Origin: Candidatus Rifleibacteriota bacterium | GTDB lineage: Bacteria > Riflebacteria > Ozemobacteria > Ozemobacterales > Ozemobacteraceae | DNA length: 21,178 nucleotides | Assembly (NCBI GenBank): GCA_029564115.1 | Contig: JAKQQP010000254.1 | Location: 1-21,178 of the forward strand | Direction of reading: 5' to 3' | Shown: positions 7,708 to 14,899 of the stretch, in pieces | Layout: the number at the start of each line of letters is the position of its first letter | Numbering within the stretch: position 1 is the stretch's first letter | Program-made: the position numbers and the translations under genes | Notes under the pieces: model-generated | Database searches by the model: none | The model's input: the letters and a program-made list of their open reading frames with translations, nothing else | Told to the model about the DNA's origin: nothing

Positions 7708-8013
7708 TTATATTAATCCGCTGGCAAAGGCTTTGATCTTTTCACGGTTGCCCGGGAGCTTGTGCCAGTCATCCTGAAGGTCGTCGCAGGCGGAGCATTG
7801 ATACCCAAGTAACTGCAGAACTGCGGTTTTGTCACAGGGGCCGGCACCAAAATCCAGGATTCTGCTGCCCGCCGGCAGATGTTTTTTTACAGTTGCTGCT
7901 ATGTTCGAATATGGACCATGTTTTCCGTCATCTTCAGCCAGATAATTATGAAACGGGAACCGTTCTCTCAGCTGCTGAATGGCCGAACTGATGTCATTGC
8001 ACTGGTAAGTCAT
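7708..8013 (-). CDS. Class I SAM methyltransferase, N-terminal fragment (frameshifted gene)
   Basis: This 101-residue piece carries the SAM-binding motif I (RILDFGAGPCDKTAVL, about residues 50-65) followed by an acidic segment (ACDDLQDDW). It then ends abruptly at a TAA after K-A-F-A-S-G-L-I. A class I methyltransferase needs the second half, which lies in the -1 frame immediately downstream (7169-7654 and its upstream open extension). Joined, they would give about 280 residues, a normal length. The ATG is 4 bases after the stop of the GT2 gene, so it is the last member of the operon. The expected role is methylation of the glycan. As sequenced, the enzyme is probably inactive unless the shift is a sequencing error. 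Confidence 0.75.
   Translation of the reverse strand: MTYQCNDISSAIQQLRERFPFHNYLAEDDGKHGPYSNIAATVKKHLPAGSRILDFGAGPCDKTAVLQLLGYQCSACDDLQDDWHKLPGNREKIKAFASGLI
7711..7722 (-). other. Probable single-base frameshift site
   Basis: On the minus strand, the codons GCC-AGC-GGA-TTA-ATA-TAA end the first frame. Reading GG plus one missing base and then ATT-AAT-ATA-AAT-TTC continues the methyltransferase without a stop. The GG pair at 7719-7718 is the natural place for a lost G. No slippery heptamer is present, so a programmed shift is unlikely. Confidence 0.65.
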
Positions 8014-8017
8014 GGTT

Positions 8018-8851
8018 TCAGTCTTTCTGATAGGTTGGGGGAGTAATGCATTCTGAAAATCCAGAGCCTGTCAGCCTGCGGTGTCTAAGCGCCCGGATCA
8101 GCAATTCCCAGAAGTTGCCGATTTTAAATTTCAGCAGACTGAATACTTTTCGGAATCTTGAGACTTTCAGATTCATCCTGTCGATAATTTTATAGTTTTC
8201 ATTCAACCCGGGCTGGCCCTCGTTCTGACTGAGCTGTTTTCCATGAAGTCTGAAAGCGCCAACGGTCGGACCGGAGATTTTTTTCATCTGCGCTCCTGAG
8301 ATGGCGACCCTGAGAAGAAAATCGAAGTCGGCTGAATATCTGTAGGTCGTATCGAAGCCCTTGAGTTTTTCCCAGAGAGTTTTTCGAAAAAATGTGCCGA
8401 TCGGTGAAATGGCGCAAATATAAGAGGTGGCGAGCGGAACAATCTCTTTCGGGCCGGGGAAACTGTAACTGTGCAGGAATCTGCCGGTAAAATCGATAAA
8501 ATCGACGTCGCCATATATGAGGTCTGTTGTTGCTTCAATTTTTCCAAGTTCTTTGAGGAGAATATCAGAAAAAACGATGTCATCGGCATTGAGATAAGCG
8601 ACCCATTCAGTGGATGCGGCAGCGATACCGGCATTGATTGCTGCATACATGCTTCCGCGTGGTGTTGTCAGCAGTTGGTCATACAGGCCTGCTGCAGCTT
8701 CCAGTGTTCCATCGTCGGAAAAGCTGTCGACAATGATGATGCTGGCGCCCGCATCACGCAGAGGAGCCAGAGATTCAAGGGTGGTTCTGATCGTTCTTTT
8801 TACGTTCAGTGTGGGCACTACAACTGTCAGACTGAGTGGCTCATTAACCAT
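8018..8851 (-). CDS. Family 2 glycosyltransferase
   Basis: A 277-residue GT-A fold transferase that would add one sugar from a nucleotide-sugar donor to the growing lipid-linked glycan at the inner face of the membrane. The N-terminus (LTVVVPTLNVKRTIRTTLES, residues 8-27), IIIVDSFSDDGT (38-49) and the metal-binding LNADD (87-91) are typical GT2 signatures. A later segment with IGTFFRKTLWEKLKGFD and YSADFDFLLR fits the acceptor half seen in WcaA-like enzymes. A basic C-terminal region (about 230-265) could sit on the membrane. The start overlaps the end of the radical SAM gene by 8 bases, and the next gene begins 4 bases after its stop, so it is translationally coupled on both sides. Sugar specificity cannot be told from sequence. 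Confidence 0.9.
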   Translation of the reverse strand: MVNEPLSLTVVVPTLNVKRTIRTTLESLAPLRDAGASIIIVDSFSDDGTLEAAAGLYDQLLTTPRGSMYAAINAGIAAASTEWVAYLNADDIVFSDILLKELGKIEATTDLIYGDVDFIDFTGRFLHSYSFPGPKEIVPLATSYICAISPIGTFFRKTLWEKLKGFDTTYRYSADFDFLLRVAISGAQMKKISGPTVGAFRLHGKQLSQNEGQPGLNENYKIIDRMNLKVSRFRKVFSLLKFKIGNFWELLIRALRHRRLTGSGFSECITPPTYQKD

Positions 8852-10343
8852 GGTTCTGCGTGTTTCCCCCGGATATAAACCATTTTAACAGCTTCGGGTT
8901 CTTTTTAATGCGGCTGAAAATCTTTTTAATGATCATCGTGGGATCGGCAATCAATTTGCGCAACATCATGCGAAAATAGCGTTTTTTGAGTATTACAAAG
9001 GCCTGGTTCTGATAGTGCAGCAACATTTTTTCCCATGTGGGCTGCGCAATGTCAGAAAAATTCATATGCAGGCTTCCCTGATGCAACTCACTCCAGTCCA
9101 GTTTTTCCGGGTTGAGTTTGCCGCTGTTTACCAGATCTTTGTAGAGAGCGGTTCCGGGAAGGGGGGTCGCTATATTGATCTGAAAAGAATCGAGGGGCAG
9201 CTGGCGGATCAGATTGACTGTCTGCTGCATATCTTCAGAGGTTTCCCATGGAAAGCCTATTATAAAGAAGCCCATCGCCAGAAGATCATATTTTTTGAAC
9301 AGTCTCAGGGCATTTTCGACCTGAGATATCTCAAGATTTTTGCGAATGGCCTTAAGAGTTCTGGGAGAACCGGTTTCAATGCCTATATAAACCTGAGTAC
9401 AGCCACTTTCTTTCATTAACTTGACCAGATCGTCGTCGAGAGTGTCGACGCGCGTAACGCAGGTCCATTTAACCTTTTCGGCTGCCAGTGCATGGCACAT
9501 CTGTTCCATTCTTGTGCGCTTCAGAGAGAAGGTATCATCTTCGAAGCAGAAGTGCGTTATGCCATATTTTTCTTTTACAGTGCGGATTTCATGCATGACG
9601 TTTTCAATGCTGCGAAATCTGACCTGATGATCTGTGGCGCAGTAAACACACTGAAATGGGCAGCCTCTGGCCGTCAAAAGCGACCAGGTGAAGATATCTG
9701 CGTCCTGACCATTTTCAAAACCATATCTGGAAATGGAAGACTCGACGATGGGAATCGGGAAACTGTCGATTTCTGCAATTTTGCTTCTGGGGCTGGTAAT
9801 TGTAAATTCCCCGGAAGGTTTTAGAAATGCGATGCCCTGAACCTTTTCGGGAGTCGAAAGATTCTTTAAAAGATCGCAGAAAGTCTGCTCGCCATCTCCG
9901 ATGACCACAAAGTCAGCATTTGACTGAACCAGGCTGAGTTCTGGAAGCGCAGAGGGGTGCCGGCCGCCAATAACGTATTTTATGCCGGGTTTTATGCTGC
10001 GCGCGACCTTGATCAGCTGGCAGGCAGCCGGAAAAGTTGCTGTCATCGAGCTGATACCAATAAGGTCGGGGTCAGCCTTTCTGATGACTTCTTCGATATC
10101 TTTCCAGATCGGGTCGTTCAGGTCGAACAGCCGGCGCCGGTATTCATTATGCCCTGAGGTGAAAAGGTCATTTGCCATGGAAGGAACAAGCCCGGCTGCG
10201 TAATCTGCGTTGTATACTTCAATTTCGATATCAGGCAGATACTGTTTTACAGATGCGGCAATATAATTGAGAGCTATGGGCGGCGAAGCCAGGCATGAGC
10301 CAAAGAAGCGCAGCCATGGTGGGTGGATAAGCAGAACTTTCAA
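8844..10343 (-). CDS. B12-binding domain radical SAM protein
   Basis: A 499-residue enzyme with an N-terminal cobalamin-binding-like domain (KVLLIHPPW; PDLIGISSMTATF near 92-104; VIGGRHPSALPE, 124-135) and a radical SAM barrel. The barrel carries the cluster motif C228-P-F-Q-C232-V-Y-C235 (CxxxCxxC), FEDDTFS and YIGIETGSPRTL downstream. The base-off D-x-H-x-x-G motif is not visible, as in many members. The family includes B12-dependent C- and P-methylases and ring-forming enzymes. Within a glycan cluster it may methylate or rearrange a sugar, but this is inference. The start codon is TTG, supported by AAAGGAA about 8 bases upstream. The gene follows the only sizeable gap in the operon (68 bases), which overlaps a probable internal promoter, and it overlaps the GT2 gene by 8 bases. 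Confidence 0.9.
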   Translation of the reverse strand: MKVLLIHPPWLRFFGSCLASPPIALNYIAASVKQYLPDIEIEVYNADYAAGLVPSMANDLFTSGHNEYRRRLFDLNDPIWKDIEEVIRKADPDLIGISSMTATFPAACQLIKVARSIKPGIKYVIGGRHPSALPELSLVQSNADFVVIGDGEQTFCDLLKNLSTPEKVQGIAFLKPSGEFTITSPRSKIAEIDSFPIPIVESSISRYGFENGQDADIFTWSLLTARGCPFQCVYCATDHQVRFRSIENVMHEIRTVKEKYGITHFCFEDDTFSLKRTRMEQMCHALAAEKVKWTCVTRVDTLDDDLVKLMKESGCTQVYIGIETGSPRTLKAIRKNLEISQVENALRLFKKYDLLAMGFFIIGFPWETSEDMQQTVNLIRQLPLDSFQINIATPLPGTALYKDLVNSGKLNPEKLDWSELHQGSLHMNFSDIAQPTWEKMLLHYQNQAFVILKKRYFRMMLRKLIADPTMIIKKIFSRIKKNPKLLKWFISGGNTQNHG

Positions 10344-10400
10344 TTTAATATTCCTTTCACGGATAATCCAAGCGATTTGTCACTTATGGCAAATTCTAAG

Positions 10401-10428
10401 ATAATACGCTTTTACTTACTTATTTCAA
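10401..10428 (-). promoter_or_regulatory. Probable internal operon promoter
   Basis: On the minus strand, TTGAAA (10428-10423, inside the last codons of the GT4 gene) and TATTAT (10406-10401) lie 16 bases apart. Each matches 5 of 6 consensus bases. The predicted start near 10394 gives a leader of about 50 bases before the TTG start at 10343. It would allow the radical SAM, GT2 and methyltransferase genes to be expressed apart from the upstream genes. Confidence 0.5.
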
Positions 10429-11584
10429 TAGTTTCGCAGACAATCTGCTCGTAAGACCTGGCAAATTCAAGAGTTTTCTGTTCGAGCTTCTCGAGCAGAT
10501 CCGTCTCGTTTTTTACCGCAGAGACAGGCCTGGTGTCGAGCATGGTCTGCAGCATTATTCTTGAGAGTTCTTCTGAGTCTAACGGCGGGAAATATACTGC
10601 CAGCGGATGGTTCTGCTCTCGATGAACCGGGATATCAGACAGAATCATGTTTTTTCCGATGCTTTTGCATTCTTCAACTGTGCTGCTCCATCCTTCAAAC
10701 AATGAAGGATTGATTACCGCCATCGATCGTTTCATCAGAATAAAAACTTCTTCGTAATCAATCAAACCAAGAATTTTGATGTTCAAATGTAAATCAGACA
10801 CCATTTTCTGAAGTTCTTCAATATGAGCCTGATTTCTGCATTCAACCTTGGCACCGCTGCATACGAGCATAATTTCATGCCCTTTATCCTTGAGCAGTTT
10901 TATTGCCTCAAAGACAGTCCGGTGATTTTTATGTTTCCAGAACTGGTTGGGGATGAAGAAATACCTCTCTCTGATGCCGTGTTTTTCAAGAATTTCTGCT
11001 TCTTTCTCCGGGGTATTTCTGAACAACCTGCGGTCAGGCTGGGCAACGAAGTGCAGAACCCGCACTTTGTCTGAATAATCGGCAAATGCGCTGCGAAAGT
11101 CTTTAAAGGCGTCGTTGCTGCTGAGAATGACCGTGTCGCTTTTTCTGGCGACAGTGAGAAACTGATGGTTTCTAAATTCTATTTCAGCTGGCGAGAACAG
11201 CTGAGGCAGGTGCAAATGCTGAAAATCAGGGATCCAGTTGATAATTTTCGCTTTTTTCAGGCCGAGAACCATGGAGTGCGAAAAAACGTCGATTTTATAT
11301 TTTTTCAGGGCGAATTCAAGAAAAGCATCTGACCTGAAAATATGTTTTGTCGCTTTCCAGAGCCAGTATAAAGGCGAGTTACGGTCAAAAAGAGGTAAAG
11401 TGATTACCTCGGCATAGGGCTTGAAAAAATTATGAAGTTCACTGCCTGCAGAATGACCGATAAAAACTATCGGGTGAATTCTTTTACCCGGCATTGCAGA
11501 GATTGCGAACAGCAGATTGCGCAGATAATTGAGCCCGCCCATCCAGTTTGCATCGCAATTAAGAATGAATCCGACCCTGATCAT
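10412..11584 (-). CDS. GT4-family (GT-B fold) glycosyltransferase
   Basis: A retaining glycosyltransferase of about 390 residues. The N-terminal domain opens MIRVGFILNCDANWMGGLNY, with a glycine-rich acceptor loop. The C-terminal donor domain carries PNQFWKHKNH (about 212-221) and PSLFEGWSSTVEE (about 293-305), the E-x7-E nucleotide-sugar motif of GT4. The architecture resembles mannosyl- and rhamnosyl-type transferases of O-antigen clusters; the actual sugar is unknown. I chose ATG 11584 because it makes an ATGA overlap with the epimerase stop, the pattern used by its neighbours. An ATG four codons upstream at 11596 is the alternative, and neither has a clear Shine-Dalgarno. It would act in the cytoplasm on the lipid-linked acceptor. 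Confidence 0.9.
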   Translation of the reverse strand: MIRVGFILNCDANWMGGLNYLRNLLFAISAMPGKRIHPIVFIGHSAGSELHNFFKPYAEVITLPLFDRNSPLYWLWKATKHIFRSDAFLEFALKKYKIDVFSHSMVLGLKKAKIINWIPDFQHLHLPQLFSPAEIEFRNHQFLTVARKSDTVILSSNDAFKDFRSAFADYSDKVRVLHFVAQPDRRLFRNTPEKEAEILEKHGIRERYFFIPNQFWKHKNHRTVFEAIKLLKDKGHEIMLVCSGAKVECRNQAHIEELQKMVSDLHLNIKILGLIDYEEVFILMKRSMAVINPSLFEGWSSTVEECKSIGKNMILSDIPVHREQNHPLAVYFPPLDSEELSRIMLQTMLDTRPVSAVKNETDLLEKLEQKTLEFARSYEQIVCETIEISK

Positions 11585-12501
11585 TTTATTATGCATTGTT
11601 TATACCAGTTTACGTATGATTTCAGGCCCTTTTCCAGAGATGTTTCCGGTTTCCAGCCAAGGCTCAGTGCTTCTGACATTGCCGCGTGGTAATGTTGTGG
11701 ATCACCGGGTCGAGTCTGCTGGTTAAAGCGGATTTCGACTCCAGGCTTCAACAGCCCGGCAAGCAGGGTAAGAATTTCTCTAACCGAATGTGCCGTGCCA
11801 GAGCCGCCGTTGATGATAAGGTTTTTCTGACTGCATGTTCCAACTTTTAATAGAAGGCTTACGGCATCGCTGATGTGAAGAAAATCTCTCGTTTCTTCGC
11901 CTGTACCCCAGAATTCGACATGCTTTTCGCCGGAGCTGATTTTTTTGCAGGCATCCCAGAGCAGCTGCTTCTGCAGCCCATTGCCAAAAAGCGAGAAGAA
12001 GCGGATTATTGAGATATCCAGGCCAAATCTTTCTCTGTAATTCTGACACAGCTCTTCTGCAATTTTTTTATGCAGACCGTAGGTTGAAACTGGTTTGAAA
12101 GGAGCTGCGGGCTGGATAGGATGTTTTCCGAGAGAGCCGTGAACAGCCGGGCTGGATGGATAGATGAGCCTTGCAGCCGGGGCCACAACTCTCATGTATT
12201 CAAGCACCGCTGCAGTACTCAATACCGATTTGCGGAAATCTTCAAAGGGGTACGCGTCGGCAAACGCAACGGCCCCGCCTCCGCCACAGTGAATTATTAA
12301 ATCCGGTATTTTTTCTACGGATTTAAGCAGTTCAAAGGAAATTTCACCGTCAACCCAGCTGGAAAAACCATAAGATTGATATTCATCGGTCTTCCAGCTG
12401 CTTCTGCCTATGCCGGTGACATAAAAACCGGCGTTTTTGAAAAAAAGCGCGATGTTTCTTCCGAGAAAGCCATATCCACCGGTTACAAGTAGGTTCTTCA
12501 T
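11581..12501 (-). CDS. NAD(P)-dependent sugar epimerase/dehydratase (extended SDR)
   Basis: A 306-residue extended short-chain dehydrogenase that would convert a nucleotide sugar, for example by 4-epimerisation or dehydration. Visible motifs are the Rossmann T-G-G-Y-G-F-L-G (7-14), PSSPAVHG (115-122) and the catalytic Y141-G-L-H-K145 pair (YxxxK). The usual tyrosine in the S-S-x-A-V-Y-G segment is His here. WGTGEETRDFLHISD is the typical C-terminal substrate-side motif. The length is normal for UDP-glucose 4-epimerase/GDP-sugar reductase-like proteins, but I cannot assign the substrate. The ATG overlaps the stop of the preceding methyltransferase gene by ATGA, and its own stop overlaps the GT4 start in the same way. 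It supplies a precursor to the locus. Confidence 0.9.
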   Translation of the reverse strand: MKNLLVTGGYGFLGRNIALFFKNAGFYVTGIGRSSWKTDEYQSYGFSSWVDGEISFELLKSVEKIPDLIIHCGGGGAVAFADAYPFEDFRKSVLSTAAVLEYMRVVAPAARLIYPSSPAVHGSLGKHPIQPAAPFKPVSTYGLHKKIAEELCQNYRERFGLDISIIRFFSLFGNGLQKQLLWDACKKISSGEKHVEFWGTGEETRDFLHISDAVSLLLKVGTCSQKNLIINGGSGTAHSVREILTLLAGLLKPGVEIRFNQQTRPGDPQHYHAAMSEALSLGWKPETSLEKGLKSYVNWYKQCIIK

Positions 12502-13277
12502 TTTTTTGCCTGCATTGTGGAAATAATCTGCTGCATGTCAGAAACTGTTTTTGATGGAGACTTCAGCAGTTTCCAGAGCCCGGAGTTTCGCATGATTTTT
12601 TCAAAGAGAAAAATGTTTCTGGATACCGGCTTTCTGGAAAAAATATGAATATTTTTTCCGTTGCTCTGAAGATGGATGCCATATTTACCTGCCAGCCATG
12701 CAAGAGTCTTTGTGGTGTAAAATGATATGTGCTGCCCGTGTTCAAGACAGTAATACCACCACGATTCAGGCTTCGGTGCCGGGGATGGGCGCAGTTCAGT
12801 AGAAAAGAGAATAAAATCAGAAACCTGCAGCATGGTTTCAAGCTCTTTTCCGGGGTCAAGGAAGTGCTCAAAATTTTCGAAGGCGGTGACTGCCGCATAA
12901 CGGCTGTTCATGTTTGCTTCGAAGCCTTTTGCGAAAAGATTTTGCGCATACTTGTCATGCCAGTGGAAGTCGAACCCATAATCCCGCATCAGCCTTGTGA
13001 AAATTCCGTAGCCGCCGCCAAAATCAAGAAAAGACGACTTTCTGTCGCAGCAGAATCTGATTATTGAAGTCGTCATGCTCGCAAGAAATATGTTTCTGCT
13101 GAGAATGCCTGTGTCGGAGCAGCTTATGGCAGAAGAATACGCTTCTTCAAGCCAGAATGGGTCATCTGTCTGCATAAATTCGCAGACCGGGCAGATATGA
13201 TAACCGATCTCATGGCGATCGAGAATTACTGCCCGATGTATCGGACTGGTATCAGCTGAGCATATACGGCATTTCAT
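12498..13277 (-). CDS. Zinc-ribbon class I SAM-dependent methyltransferase
   Basis: A 259-residue methyltransferase with a small N-terminal zinc-ribbon-like element, C3-x-x-C6 and C29-x-x-C32, followed by a SAM-binding motif I, FLDFGGGYG (83-91). The segment SWWYYCLEHGQHISFYT is common in Methyltransf_23-type enzymes from sugar and polysaccharide clusters. A Cys4 head before a methyltransferase domain also occurs in deoxysugar C-methyltransferases such as the TylC3/NovU group, but those are near 400 residues, so this one is shorter and the reaction (C- or O-methylation) is open. ATG 13277 makes an ATGA overlap with the stop of the fusion gene upstream. Confidence 0.85.
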   Translation of the reverse strand: MKCRICSADTSPIHRAVILDRHEIGYHICPVCEFMQTDDPFWLEEAYSSAISCSDTGILSRNIFLASMTTSIIRFCCDRKSSFLDFGGGYGIFTRLMRDYGFDFHWHDKYAQNLFAKGFEANMNSRYAAVTAFENFEHFLDPGKELETMLQVSDFILFSTELRPSPAPKPESWWYYCLEHGQHISFYTTKTLAWLAGKYGIHLQSNGKNIHIFSRKPVSRNIFLFEKIMRNSGLWKLLKSPSKTVSDMQQIISTMQAKK

Positions 13278-14899
13278 GGTAGATCACCAAATGTTGAAGA
13301 TCCGGCCGGAATCGGCATCACAGGAGCGGGGCAGTTCTTCTGCAGCACGGTAAGGTATTCATCTTCTGACGGCATCAGAGATTCGACCTTCTGTTTTTCG
13401 TTTTCATCTTTTATTCTGACCCAGGCTTTCCGGTCGAAACAGTAGCGTTTAATAACCCGGCAGGGATTGCCAACCGCAACGCTGAAAGGAGGAATATCTG
13501 TGGTGACAACGCTGCCTGCACCAATTACTGATCCATGACCTATTGTAACGCTGCCGAGCACAGTAACGCCGACGCCAATCCATGTGTTAACGCCTATTTT
13601 CATGGTGCCGCCGGCAGTTGTACCGGTTGAGACATATGGAAACAGGGGGTTATTGAATTCATGGTTGTTTCCGAGAAAGCGGCAGTCGTTGCTGGTCATG
13701 ACGTAATCGCCGAAAATAAGCTGGCGGCCGGAAGAGAAAAGGTTTCTTCGGCCAAAGTAGCAGCAATTGCCAATTTTTATCTGGTCAAGGCCTTGAATGC
13801 GCTCATTGACATTCAGCCACGAATCTTCGCCAATTACACAATTGTCGCCAATTGCAACATACTGCCAGCCAAAAACCTGTACGCTTCTGTCGATGAAGGT
13901 GTTTTTGCCTGTTTTTTTATTTGTCAGCAGCAGTCGGATTTTGCTGCTCAAAAGATTCAGGCGGCAATTCAGGCCGGCAGGCAGCAGACTGCACAGCAGG
14001 TTTTTAATTTTTTTGAGGCCTTTGCGGAATTTGCCCGCAACCCCGGGTTTTTTTCTGAGAAAAATTTCATGCAATTTATGCCTGACAGATGGCTCTTCTT
14101 CGGCTTTTTCACTGAAAGACCATGAAAATTTTGCAGCCATCTGCTGATTATCTCCGATTGAATCGCAATGTACGCCGGAACCATCGAAGCCAATATTCCG
14201 AAGAAGGCTTCGAGCCGGGTACAGCGTCAGACCATTGGTCATAAAAACACAGGCATACCAGTAGATGGCCCAGGAATCTATTTTTCCCTGAAGCTGGAGC
14301 TTTATCATCTCGCCGTAGTCGTAAGAATCGTCAAAATTGAACCGGCGCAGAAGTTTCGGGTCATGAAGGATTTGTTCGAGCAGTTGCCTGTCGCGCTTGA
14401 AGTATTTCCATTTTTCAGCCCAGGTTCCCCAGCCCCACGAGCTTGTGAGCTGGGTAAAATATGTCGATGGAAACCCATTGGCGTCATTGCTGTGAGAATA
14501 ACCGCTCAGACTGTAAACTTCGGGGTAACTTGCGTATTTGTTCAGGCCCGCATTCATAAAATTGAGAAAGTCGGGTGTCGTTACCAGATCGTCTTCAAGG
14601 ACTATTACACGCCCATATCTGGCTATGATGGAGGTCACACCGTCAATGATCGAATTGGCCAGACCCCAGTTTTTGTCACGCTCAATGATTGAGACGGTTT
14701 TAAAACCGGTAACCTTGTTGATAATTGCTCTTACTTCTCTTACTCTGGCAACGGCCTGGTCATTTTTGGGGGCGTCACTGAAAATAAAGAGATCGCTCTG
14801 GTCTGCCAGATGATTTTTTTTCAGTGCTTCAATTGTTTGCCCGGTGTGGTCGGGACGGTTGTAAACGAACAGAAGAACTGGTGCGACTGTATTATTCAC
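13274..14899 (-). CDS. Fusion: GT-A glycosyltransferase plus left-handed beta-helix acyltransferase
   Basis: The N-terminal part (to about residue 285, numbered from the ATG at 14905) is a GT-A glycosyltransferase of the GNT-I-like bacterial group: PVLLFVYNRPDHT at 9-21, the metal site L-E-D-D (103-106), and SSWGWGTWAEKW (155-166). A basic linker (285-330) leads to a hexapeptide-repeat left-handed beta-helix (about 335-495) resembling WbbJ/Maa O-acetyltransferases. It includes NNHEF with the likely catalytic His415 and V-I-G-A-G-S-V-V. One chain could therefore transfer a sugar and acetylate it. The start is decided by the ribosome site: GGAGG (14912-14908) is 8 bases from GTG 14899 but only 2 from ATG 14905, and GTG gives a 4-base GTGA overlap with the asnB stop. 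Both domains look complete; the fused order is unusual to me. Confidence 0.88.
   Translation of the reverse strand: MNNTVAPVLLFVYNRPDHTGQTIEALKKNHLADQSDLFIFSDAPKNDQAVARVREVRAIINKVTGFKTVSIIERDKNWGLANSIIDGVTSIIARYGRVIVLEDDLVTTPDFLNFMNAGLNKYASYPEVYSLSGYSHSNDANGFPSTYFTQLTSSWGWGTWAEKWKYFKRDRQLLEQILHDPKLLRRFNFDDSYDYGEMIKLQLQGKIDSWAIYWYACVFMTNGLTLYPARSLLRNIGFDGSGVHCDSIGDNQQMAAKFSWSFSEKAEEEPSVRHKLHEIFLRKKPGVAGKFRKGLKKIKNLLCSLLPAGLNCRLNLLSSKIRLLLTNKKTGKNTFIDRSVQVFGWQYVAIGDNCVIGEDSWLNVNERIQGLDQIKIGNCCYFGRRNLFSSGRQLIFGDYVMTSNDCRFLGNNHEFNNPLFPYVSTGTTAGGTMKIGVNTWIGVGVTVLGSVTIGHGSVIGAGSVVTTDIPPFSVAVGNPCRVIKRYCFDRKAWVRIKDENEKQKVESLMPSEDEYLTVLQKNCPAPVMPIPAGSSTFGDLP

Noticed and set aside
7711..7722. Programmed ribosomal frameshift in the methyltransferase
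   Set aside because: No X-XXY-YYZ slippery sequence and no obvious stimulatory hairpin just downstream; a simple lost base in a GG pair explains the data.
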